Positions 13,201-25,800 of a stretch of DNA of 64,000 nucleotides are shown piece by piece. Numbering within the stretch: the first letter of the stretch is position 1; each line of letters starts with the position of its first letter. The notes below the pieces were generated by a model that was not told the origin of the DNA, did no database searches, and worked only from the letters and a program-made list of their open reading frames with translations. A program made the translations under genes and the position numbers. Origin of the DNA: Epiperipatus broadwayi (Eukaryota; Onychophora; Udeonychophora; Euonychophora; Peripatidae); assembly GCA_028023455.1 (NCBI GenBank), contig JAQFVV010000036.1, forward strand, positions 7,063,576 to 7,127,575. Reading direction: 5' to 3'.

Positions 13201-16200
13201 GACAGCCTACTGATAGTCACTAAATGGATATTTAGATATTCATAGTTAGAAAATTAACATAAATAAAATATTTAGTGTTACTACTGATGTCAGCCATGCA
13301 ATGGTCGGAAAGGAAAAGGGACTTGTTAAACTTCTTGAAAATCATACTAAACATCGAATATTGAGTTTCCACTGCATTATATACTCCAGGAAAATTTAGT
13401 TGCAAAAATCTCATCACAATGCTTGAATTCTGTAATGGACACTGTCATTAAAATAATTAATTTCATAGTTTCTTGTTCTTCATTAACATGTAGACAATTT
13501 AAATCTCTTTGCAAGAAATGAATAGTGCATATATAGACCTCCCTCTATACAGCAATGTTCATTGGATTAGTCAAGGTAATGTCTTGAACAGGTTTGTATC
13601 ATGTCTGAAAGAAATCAAGATGTTTTTTGATGAAAAAGAACAACATTATCCAGAAATAAATGATGAAGACTGGTTATGCAAATTGATGTTTCTGACTGAT
13701 ATAACTCAACACCTGAATAAAGTTAAACTTGCATTTGCAAGGGAAGGGTCAAACAGTATTAGAACTTTTTGAATATCAGAAAAGATTTGCATCAAAATTA
13801 AATATATTTTTCCATGATATTACCAATAACACCTATGTGTACTTTTCAAATGTAAAGCCCATACAAATCAATTAAACGTTAACAAAGATGAACTTCAAAA
13901 ATACATTGAAGCTCTCAGAGAAGAATTTTTCAAATGATGTGAAGACTTCAAAATACACACACCCATATTTTCTTTCCTCATCAAACCTGACTTAATTGAT
14001 TTAAAGATGAGTCCATTTGATTTATCTTTTTTTGAGTGGATGGATATTGATAGTTTTGAAATGGAATTAATCGAATTAATGTCATCAGAATTGTGGAAAA
14101 CTAAATTTGTAGAATTGCGGAAAACACTTGAAGGGAACTGTCTAGAAAAGCCATCTGTCATTCTCAATTGTTGGATATCATTATCTGAAAGATTTAATTC
14201 TTTGAGAAAAAAACTGCTTGTGCTCTGCTTTTGGCATTTGATTCAACTTACTTATGCAAACAAATTTTCTCACATATGAAAAATATTTTGAGTTCACTAA
14301 GAAGTTGCCTAACACCTGATCATTCAGAAGTATATGTGAAGTTAAAAGTGACCAATTACATACCTAACATTGAGCAATTAAGCAAAGAAATACAAGGGCA
14401 AGGTTCACATTAATTTATTTTAATAATAAAAAATGGCTAATCATATTAGAATTCATGATATTTTTTTCTTATTTAAATTATATATTTTGTATAGGTAAAA
14501 AGTAATTTATAATTTGTAATATAATTTTTAATAAGCATGTTAAAAATTACAAATTAAAAAATGTACTTTTCACATGATTTTAAGTATTTTAAATACTGAA
14601 TGACCAATTATATAAGATCCAGTTATAATGGACTTCAAAGGTATATATTATATAGTAGTATATATTATATACTATAATATTATATATAACTTTGAAGCCC
14701 ATTATAACTGAACAACTTTTGATAATATAATATGATTAGCAAAATCATGTCGGCATGCAGAATAACATTGTAACATAGGTTCGGCACCACACTACTAAAA
14801 GGTTGCTGATCCCTGCTCTAGATTATTCTGTAGTTCAGGAATGGTTCTAGTGAGGATACAACAGCCCTGCAAATATGGTGCCCTCTCCCTTCACTCCATA
14901 CATGCTCTACTTCTTCAGAGAGCGTTTAACTTAATTTGTTCCATGATCACCACATTCGGTTATAAAGTGGTGATAGGGTATGTTCCTGCCATGGACCATC
15001 CACCACCTAAAAAAATGATTGGTTAAATAGCCTCGCTGCTGACATAAGTAAACACATTACATTAAACAAAGCAGCTTTTGATAATGTGGCAGATGTACCA
15101 ACTGCTGAATCATGACATCAAGTTGTCTCACGATTCCTTGGGACTGACTAATAAGAAACTAATCACCTAATTTAAATTGTGGATGATGGGGTCAAAATTC
15201 TTAGATTTTGTCATCAAGCTAAATTTAGATGCTATTCCAACAAACCCTTTCTTGAATCTCAAATGCGGAATCCACAAAATCAATCCCATATACCCTCTTC
15301 GTAATAGATCAGAGGAGTTGATGAATCACTTAATCCAATTTTGTCCCAGACTACTCAAATTAAAGGAGATAATTAATGCATATGTTAGCCACAGGAACAT
15401 TTGGCCTCATAAGGTTATCCCTCTTTGTCATCCATACAATATAGGACATCTGCTGTAGAATTGTCTTCTCTTCTGGAGAACTAAAAGCCGATTTTTAATA
15501 TTCATATCTAAGTTTACTCAAGATTAAAAAACAGGCTGAGTGGTATGCATCCAAAAGAATGCTAGAGGAGACTTGGTCCCTCTTTAAATTTCACACATGG
15601 ATGAGTAGTCCCTAGAGAGCTTTAGGCCTTCTCAGAACCAATAGAATCTACTCCCCACTTTGTTCCTTTCCTTTTATTTGCACTGTATACACCACATAAC
15701 CTTACCTCCAGCCATATTCTGGCCCATGTCCTAAAGTTACACCATCCTTGAAATTAAACTTTAAGAAACCAGGATTTATCCTGATTCTCTGCACATCATA
15801 GTGACCTTATCAACTATCTCAGTGACTGTCTTTGGAATAATAACCAAAGAGATACTACTTCACACTCTTCTATTGTCCAGGGAGAGCAATCTCATGAACT
15901 TTTCACTTGACTTGTTGCATCCCTCCTAAAATTCTACCCTCCATCCTGACATCTATATTACCATTTGCTACTTTCTTATGACATTATTACCATTGCTTAA
16001 TTTTAAAGAAATCAATCTAAATACTTCATTATAATTCAACCCTATGTACGACTTGAGTTTTAAATATATTTTAGAAATAAAACATCTCGATTCACCGATA
16101 TATAACCTATGACATAATATATCAATGAATCGAGATGTTCTGTGGAAAAAAGATTAAAAAAGCATCAATTATTATATAATCAGATTAAAAAATACTGTAG

Positions 16201-16751
16201 TCAATTTAATACAGCTTCAGTATTCTTTGACCATGAAAAAATGTGTAATTATAGGTTTACATTTGATATTAATGAAATAAAAATATTAATGGAAGAAAGA
16301 AATCATAAAAAGAGGAAAATTAAAGAAGTGATTTTAATAGATAAATTTAAAGATAATGTTATTAATAGGCAAGTTGCAAATAGGCTATACACAGCTTATC
16401 GAAATTTACATAATGTTAAAACTTGAAATTCATTTATTGCTGATGAGGATTACTATGTAATTGAAAGCGCTACTAAAGAATTTAAAATTTAATTTTTTTG
16501 TTTTACTGTTGAATTGTTTAAATTGTTTGTATATTAACATTTTTTCATAACAGGTATTAGACTTTTGTATTATATATATATATATATATATAGGTAGGCA
16601 GCAAATGATAAGATCACAGAATTGTGGGAAAGTTAGCCACGAGGATAGTTGAAAGCAATAAAATTTTTAAAATATATCTGATTACTGTATTTATAAATAT
16701 TCAATTATATAATTATGTATATTGCTTTGAAGAAATACAGACATTGAATTA

Positions 16752-16844
<93 letters not shown>

Positions 16845-19800
16845 TCAATTCAATAGCTTTACAGAGTATGCTAAAGATATAGAACTACTACTACAAACTA
16901 TGATAGAATAATATTTCTACTTTTATTTATATATTTATAGTGATACTATTTTGTATTAAAGTATAAACACATTTATTCACACATATATATTATGAATAAG
17001 TCAAAAATGTAATTTAAAAACCTAACAGAAAGAATTGTGATCTCATTTGCATTGGTATAATTTTATAGCATGTTTGGAAAGTATTCAAGACATCTAAAAC
17101 ATCTGATGCAGTTGTTGAGAAAAAATATATGTATAGTATGAAAAAATTAAGTGCTTAAATACTTGTACAATTATATCCATTCTGGATATAAAATTATATA
17201 TGTAACACTTAAACCCATTGTTTGAATGGGAAGTGCTGTTGTAGAAAATAGCTGCCACTAATATTTAATATTTGATAATACATATAGTAAGAAAAGTAGA
17301 ACAATTCTTTTATTATATTTATTATTGAATGCCATTTACTACAACAGCAATAATTATTTAGATAAGCATTTTAAACACTACATATACATTCACATGATCA
17401 CCATTTCTTATGCTTGCTTATAACTGTTATTAAAACAGGCAAAACTCTCTATACTTATCGCCACTCAATGCAAGCCAGAGTAATCAATGGATGCCATAAG
17501 GCTTGTGCATAAAATCCCCATCTAGTGCCTACTCATCCAATATCCCCGAACTAGTTTCTGGCTTGCAGCCTTCATCAGTGAGGAGCCTTGGATATGAGAG
17601 CACTGCACCCAGCTACTCATCCAATATCCCCAGACTAGTTTCTGGCTTGTGGCCTTTGTCAGTGAGGAGCCTTGGATTTGAGAGCACTGCATCTCTAGGT
17701 GCAGTGCTCTCAGATCCAAGGCTCCCTCACTGATGAAGGCCACAAGCCAGAAACTAGTCTGGGGATATTGGATGAGTAGGCACTATACAGGGATTTTATA
17801 TACAAGCCTTCTGGCATCCATTGATTACTCTGGCTTGCACTGAGTGGCAATACATATAGAGTTTTGTTTTGCTTGTTTACATATACATTCCACATTTGTG
17901 ATTTTTTGTATTTTATATATATTCTTAAAGGATGTGTTCAGATATCAAGTTGTTGTATTGATTGCAGCAGGCATTGGAGTTACCCCATTTGCTTCAGTAC
18001 TTAAGTCCATCTGGTAATATATCTTTTATTTACATATGCATACTCCATGTTCTCTACTGAAAATTAGGTTTTTGATGCAAACTACCAATTTGGTAAAGTA
18101 ATATATCTTGTCTCATAAAAATATGTGATTAGTAAATGAAAAAAAAAAAAAAATATGTGATTAGTTTTGTGATTTGCATCATTTTGTATATTATTATTCT
18201 ATATTTTTCTTATGATACAAATGTTTTTTATATTATCTTTTATATGTGTTTATTTATCTTGGTAACAGCAAGCTTTATTTTGGTTCTAGTAATATACCGC
18301 ATCCAAAGAAAAATATTCTGGAAAAAATAAACCTTCCAAATCTTTCAATAAGAAAAAAACTCTTCCAAGAGAACAATCTTTCATCACAGCTTATAAAATA
18401 TAGTTTGTTTGTCTCACTTAAAAAAATAAATATGAATAATAAACAGTTTTTTAATATGAGTGACATTCTTTAAAATGATATAATAAACAATTTGTAAATG
18501 AAGATATGTGAAATAAGGTGTTATGTTCCGCAAAAAGCATATTTAGAAACATAAATGTACACATTGTTTTAATTAATTTTAAAAAAAATTTAAGGTAGGA
18601 ATTCATCAAATTTAATAAAGATAAAATCAAAATGGCTTTTGAAAGCTATTCATTCATGAAGCAAAAGGAATTAGATAGCAGAATAGTATGTTAAGAGAGA
18701 GAACATCACTATTACAAAGTTATTAAAAGAGACAAGGTGCAAGCTAGAGTAATCAATGAATGCCATAAGGCTTATGTATAAAATCCTACCTAGTGCCTAC
18801 TCACCCAATATCACCAGACTAGTTTCTAGCTTGTGGCTTTTGTCAGTGAGAAGCCTTGGATCTGAGAGCACTGCACCTAAATCTTAGGATATAATGCAAC
18901 CCTACAGCAACCACCTTTTTATCTTTACTTAACTACAAAACTATGTGAATAAAGTTGAAAACACAATATTTTCAATCCAAGCTTATTAGCTTATATAGTC
19001 ATATAGGTCTGAACATAGTTTAGTACCCATACATTATGGTATCTTTCATAACCATAGCCACTACTATCCTATTAGGTAGGATTGGTATTAAACCACTAAA
19101 CATCACATGATCACCATTTTTATGCTTGCTCATAACTGTTATTAAACAGGCAAAACTCTCCATACAGTAGTACCATTCAGTGCAAGCTAGTTTTGTAGAT
19201 CTAGATGTTGTGCCTCATATCCGAGGCTCCTCATTGATGAAAGCCACAAGCTAGAAACTATCTGAAGATATTGGATGAGTAGGCACTAGATAGGATTTTA
19301 TGCACAAGCTTTCTGGCCTCCATTGATTAAACTAGCTTGCACTGAGTGGCACAACTGTATGGAGAGTTTTGCCTGTTTTAATAACAGTTATGAGCAAGCA
19401 TAAGAAATGGTAATCATGTGATGTTTAGTGGTTTATTACAAGGTTAGTGATACAAAACAAAAAATAAAAATGGTGGATATTGAAAATGTAGAAAAAGTGG
19501 ATTGCTTTTGACACACATTTGAAAGTACTGCAAGAAAGAAAAACTGAGTAAGATGATTTTAGAAATTTCCTAATGAATTTTGTGAACAAGGTAAGAATGT
19601 AGGTACTATAAAATGTCTCCATATACCAGAGCATTTGAGAAGATATCTTAGAATAGGCAAAAGATGAAAATTATTTTTAATACTATAGAATATTGAGAAT
19701 TTTGTTGTTTACAAAGAATGTAAATTCTCAAAAAAAAAAAAAATGACAATTTCATTTTATATCATTCAGACTATTAAGTTGATGATTAATAAAACTTATA

Positions 19801-22800
19801 TATAAATGTTTAGATTTCAGAATCATTTTATTCTTAGATACATACTCTGATTGCAAATATTTATTATTTAGATATATGAGGAATATTTCTTTACTTAAAC
19901 TTATTGAGACCATTGTTTGCCTGAAATATATTTTATATATACTCTATCATTGCACAAAACTGAGCAAATTCTTTTTATCAATAATATTTTTAAGTTTTAG
20001 TGTGTTATGCAGTTAGGAGTAGAGGTAGAGGAACTGCATCTGAAAGGTGAGGTGAAATATCAGTGTTATGTTGTGCCAAAATTTTTACTAATGTTATCTT
20101 CATCTTTTTTTATTATATCACATCTTTTTGTGCATTATGTCAACATGGGTAGGATAACAACCTTGGCACTAACAAGGGCTTTGAATGTTCCATCATCAGA
20201 TTTTCATGAAATGGAGAGCTGAAAAGTTGTGAGTTGGAATAGTTTGAAGCTTGTCCATTAAAGTATTAACATTGGCTATCTTAATATAAAGCTGAGTACT
20301 CATTGTATATATGTGTGAGGATAGTAATCTAGATCAACTGATGATTGCTGGTTTAGTATGAAATATGTATATTGTTGATTATTTATCTTTTCAACATGTG
20401 GGTGATCAGGTGGGTCAGCAATATGAGATGGTACTGAGATTAGTGGGTCATGTGAAAGTCTGAGTTCAAATCCCACATATATTACATAAATAAAAATGCA
20501 GTTTTAAGCCTGTACAATGTATTAAATAGCCTTTTGTATTTTTAATCACAATATTATTTTTTTTAGTGGCATTATTTTTTATACATTTTATTAAACAGCT
20601 TTTCCTTTAACTAAAAACTTGCAATTGATCCATATAATACACCCTACAGTCCAAATTTAAGAAAAACAGAATGAGTAAAAAGCATAATTTTTAAAAAGAT
20701 ATTATTGTACCCTAAATTATTTAATTCTTAACAAATTCCATGATAGTGAAAACAAGTGAAAGTATTTTTCCTGTAATAAATAATTTATTTGTATATTTAT
20801 AAACCAAAGGTTTATTCCTTTCTTTATATTGAAAGTATTTTTGTTAATAGAAAATGTAAACTAGTTTTGTGTCAGGGAGATTCTGATTTAAAAATAATGA
20901 ATGGATTTTGAAAACAAAGAATTTTCTTTTGAACATAAAAGTGTTAATGGGGTGTAAGAATTATATCATGTTATTTAAAATTGACTTAGTTTGGTGGTCC
21001 TAATAAAATATAAACAATGTAAGAAAGTTTAAAATATCCGACTATATATACATAATAAATTATAGTTTTTGATAGTGGAATAACACCAGATAAAAAATTA
21101 AATAATAGTATTAGTGTAAATATATTATTATGGAAGGAATATAATTTTGTTAATAGAAAACATGAATAAGTTTATGCATGAAAAATTTTCAGTGGGTTTT
21201 CAAACAAACAACTATTTTTAATGAATTACTGACCTGGTGGTTAAAGTTTATCTAAATATTGATTAAGAATGAATAATGGAGATAAGCCAGATGTCAAGCT
21301 CTTTTTGCTTCTGGCTATGAAGGATGGAGCTTCCAAAGAATGATATTCTGGATGTCCATAATATTTTCAATAAGTAGGTAAGTAACTTATATATTATGTA
21401 ATTACTTATATGATATTGGAGCCTGCCTGAGAAAAGGAGGAGAGTAGTGCAGTTTTCATTACTATTATTTCAATTTCACATGTAAACTAATTTATTTAAG
21501 AAGATTTTAATGGAATTTTTTTTAATCAAAATGATACGGCAAGTATAATTAATGTTTTACTTTAGCATGTGTTTTATTTTCTGTTTGTTTTATAAAATAT
21601 ATGAATAAAACATATAAGATATTTACCTAACATGATAAACGACTAAAGCTATATTTTCAAGTTTTTCTTGCAAAAGTAAAATGTCTTTTAATTTACAGAT
21701 TTTGTTTCATAAAATAGGGGGAGGGCACTAAAATTTACCTTGCACAAATGCACTTCTTATTCAGGTGGTGACCTGCTTAGAATAATACATCACTGGAATA
21801 ATACATCAAATGAGGTGTAATATCAAACTTCAAATCTAAAAAATAAATAGACATATATTCATTATGAAAAAAGCACATTATAATACTAAATAAAAACAGG
21901 TAGTTGTGTGTTTTATAGCACTTAATGCCATTGAAGCCATTCTTCTCCACCTTCCATAATATGGCACTTTGTGTCATCATAAATACCCAGCACACATAAT
22001 ACCAAACTTTAAATCTAAAAAGAAAACACATCTTATTTTCAATGATCAAGGGATATATTCATTATGGAAAAAGTAAAAATATGAAAAGAACTCTGAAACA
22101 ATTTTTCAATGATGAACTGTAACATTAAGTTTTACTAAAGCTTCACATTTTTTTAACATTAAAAAATGGTAAATTGTAAGATAAAGTTTTAAAGGTACTT
22201 ACAATAATATGGCTGAGTCTCAGTTATCATATTCAATATTTATCCTTTTTTAATTTATTAAAATGATAAGTAAAAGAAATATAAAAGTCCAGAGTTGAAA
22301 TCAAATTTTTTTAAATGTAATTTCACTACACCAGCTGTAAACTAATGTCTGTGCATTCACAAACAATATTTTGGAGCCTTCTAGTCACTTTTTTCCAAAT
22401 AGATCTTTGAACATGTTTGCACATGATACCACCATTGTATTTACAGTTGCACGTAATGTATATTGTGCCCATTATCACACTTTTTGGGTGGGCACTAACC
22501 TGTAATTTTGAAAATATTACACTGTATTTTGTTCTCTTGGTGAAAGATTCAGAATTTTAATCATGATTCCAAAAATGATATGGTAAAAATGGAATGTTAA
22601 AAAAATCATGTGTAAACAAATTTTAAGAAAATAATGATAATTTTAGTCATGTGGTATTTTGCCTCTTATTAAGTGTTCACCATGTGTGGAAGATTTAGAT
22701 ATTATGTTATGAGTGGAATTTATGGCAGGGCTAATCCTAATTGTTTAATAAATTCCATTTACAACATAATGTTCAAATGTTATTACATGGTCAACACTTA

Positions 22801-25800
22801 ACACATAAGCTAAAATTGTCATCATTTTTAAACATTTGGTAACTTGTGTGTAAAATTATAATGATTTTTTTAAAAGTCTTTTTTTTTGCCAATCAGTTTT
22901 GAAAATATCAAAATGTGGAATCCTCTATCATCAGAACAAGATGAGTGAAATATTTACAAAATTACAAGATAGTTTGCTCCTAAAAACTGAGTGATACACT
23001 TTATGTGAAAATGGAGGCACAATGGCAGTGTTGTGTGCAATCATGTTGTAAGTTTCAATCTGTTCAGAAAAGAGCATAGTTAGAAGGCTCCAAAATACCA
23101 CTTGTGATTGCACTGAGATTTCTTTATAGCTGATGTAGAAATTATCATCCATAGAATGGGGGGAATAAACAATTAAATATGTCAGACAAAACTGTCATTC
23201 ATTGGAATAAGTACCTGCATGATGTTTTAATCTCCATTCTTTTATTTAGGGCATTGTGCAAAATCAGAGGCCCTAACAAAATAGCAGAATTGGACAAAAA
23301 TCTCTTTATGAAGAGAAAAAAATCACCAGAAGTGAATACTTATGCAGTAGTAGTTATTTAGCAGCTTATGCAAGAGACTGGTGAGTGCTTCATTGTAACT
23401 GTGCCAAATTGATCACCTATTCGTATGAATGCCCTCAAAGCAAGTCACTTATGGATCTACTATATTTTCAGATTGTCGGAAGAAATATAAAAGTAAGGAA
23501 TTACATTATGCTAGATTTGAATATCTCAAAGTAAATCACATATATCTTTGTGGATCCAGACACACACATCCATACACAAAATGTAGAAAAGTTGTGAGGT
23601 TGGGTAAAATAAGAATCACTGTAAAACAATACATTGATTCCTATTTAGCAGAATTTATGTAGCATCAACTGTACAAAGAAGATGCATTTGTGGCAGTGTT
23701 ACAACCTATTAGCAATTTCTGACCACTAACATGAATAAACCAAAACAGGCAAAACTCACTTTACATATTGCAAAAAGTGGGGGGGTCATGTGATGTTTAT
23801 TGGCTTATGAATAAACCAAGTTTGTTATAGTCTACTTAATCATGTTTTTTAAAATTGTATTTACTGTATTCACAGTAAAAAAAAGTTTTAATTACAACTG
23901 TTTGTACTTTTGTGTTTCTTTATCATTTTAATAAATTAATATTGAATATGATAACGTAGACTCAGCCAAGCTCGTGAAAATGGATTATTTAAAATAAACC
24001 AGCTGGCAATCTTCTGGCAGGCATATCTAAAAATGGCAAACTGTAACTTTAACCTTATATTTTAAATATTTTTAAATATATATATATAAAGTTTTAGCTA
24101 TAAATATATTTTTAAATATAGAACCTTACAAATGATACAAGGGATGTATTATATTGTGGATGGGAAAAGGTTACGTGGCACAGTTCAACACATTTTACAA
24201 CTTAGTAATGTGTCTATATTTGATATGGATTAGTCATGCCTGGATTCTTGGATGGCATAACTACTGGAAACAAACATCACAAGAATAATATACATCATAG
24301 CATAAATAATATCAAAAGTCTGAAGCATATTTTCTTGTGCATAAAAAAATAAAATATATTTCAAATAACTTTGTTTAATAATTTAATCAAGAATAAATTT
24401 TAAAAAAAACTAACTAATTGAAGATAATTTTAAGGTTTAATTAAAATTAAATTCCATGAAAAAAAAGTAATTAATTAGCAGTTACATGATAAAAAAGGAA
24501 AAAAAAACAAAGGATTACTGGTAAATCACTTGAAAAAAGGGAAAACAATAATTAAAAAGCAAAACCATTTGAGGCACAAATAACAAGAGTTACAAAAAGA
24601 AAAGAAAATGAGCTAAGGCTGGGGAGAAGTGTTTCCTTTAGGCAAAAGCTATATATAAGCATAAAGAAAAAAAGGAAATGAATATTTGTGGAAAGTCAAA
24701 ATGCACATCACCAACATCGTGGCAGTCAGAAATATTCCAATTCTATTTTTATAAGCATTATTTCTCTTTTAGAAATACCAACAATGGAAATACTTTTTAG
24801 TACTGATTAAACTGATACAATGGAATATTTCTGTATAATGATAATGACTTGCTAGTTGGAGCCTAAACAATGTAGTTCTGCCAACTTTTGATAAAAGAAC
24901 CTATAAGGAGTCCAGAGATGATGAAGAGATGGCATATAACTAATTTTCTCATAAAAAAAGTTTTTCATGTCATGCAGTTGTATAGGCCACATATTCAAGC
25001 AGAGGTTTACCAACATTTTAAAGTTTCTGACATTAGTTAATCAACCAATATTGACATGAAGACACAAATTGATCAATCTGTTGAGCAAGTTTATTGAATT
25101 GTTAAAAGAAATCTTTTGTAAGATTTTTTTAAAAAAGTGTATGCACAGAGATATCTATTGGAAAAATATTATCATTTACACAAACATTCATTCTGCCTTA
25201 TCAGGCAACTGAGAAGAAAGACCATGGTATTTCTTGATCTTAAACTCAGAGGTAAAAAGCCAATAAACTCACCATGCTGGCTAATGCGTGTTGGTGAGCA
25301 GCCTATCCACATTCATATAGTATATAAATAATTACATAGTAGTAACAGCTGCAGCGACAAGAACTTATGGAGTGGATATTAGGAATTTTCTCTGCTCAGT
25401 TCCTTTAAGGCTTCCAAGAGAAATCAAAGGGCCTGCTTTCAGTTAATAGCAAACTTCTTCCTGCAGAAATAAGCCACTTCAATTATCGATAAAATTTTAT
25501 CAAGATATTTTTATGTCTAACGATTGTTATATTTCTTGGTTTATTAATAGCAATAGATGCTTGGTATTTTAGGTAAGTATGTATTTATATTTAATCTTTA
25601 TATTATATTGTTTCAACTTAATATTTTATGTAAACATGTACGTATTTAATTTTTGCATTTATATTCAATCTTTAGTATTATGTTTTTTTCTACATTTATT
25701 GTTTGTTACTTTATGGTAAAGTAATAATATTCATTTGTAATTTCAATATACAAATCAAGATAATCAGAAAAAAATGGTTTTGTTTTTTAAATTATTTAGT

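Larger units (their letters stand above)
16080..16500 (+). mobile_element. 5'-truncated Penelope-like element with inverted 5' junction
   Basis: Carries the end of the GIY-YIG ORF (16142-16426) and the downstream region. At its 5' edge, 16082-16118 is a reversed copy of PLE sequence around AATCGAGATGTTCT that also occurs directly at 16127 onward, so the junction is a small inverted repeat. 5' truncation with inversion is a known habit of Penelope-like insertions. The sequence is about as similar to the - strand element at 31.2 kb as members of one family would be. Confidence 0.75.
17379..17890 (-). mobile_element. Rep-A foldback element with three hammerhead motifs
   Basis: Flanked by a perfect 13-bp direct repeat TACATATACATTC (17379-17391, 17878-17890). 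The 3' terminal sequence (complement of GGTGATCATGT) is at the left and the 5' terminus AAACAAGC-like is at the right. Inside, an HHR block is repeated in tandem on the - strand (period about 84 bp), then once inverted on the + strand at 17716-17771, so the insert folds into a long hairpin. The core at 17572-17578 (-) is CTGATGA; the second - copy reads CTGACAA and is probably inactive; the + copy has CTGATGA with one extra C in stem I. It lies 40 bp upstream of NOX exon d. Confidence 0.8.

Noticed and set aside
16757-16842. Long AT run as a possible origin or promoter
   Set aside because: A plain dinucleotide microsatellite explains it.
17503-17895. Three overlapping open frames of 61-76 codons on both strands
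   Set aside because: They lie wholly within the Rep-A palindrome; the similarity between the + and - frames is due to the inverted repeat.
18136-18473. Hydrophobic 64- and 75-codon open frames just after NOX exon d
   Set aside because: They are in the intron, AT-driven composition (Ile, Tyr, Phe, Lys), with no motif.
19089-19435. Tc1/mariner MITE because of TA at both ends
   Set aside because: Other copies of the same family have 12-14 bp target duplications, so the TA is likely part of the shared 3' end.
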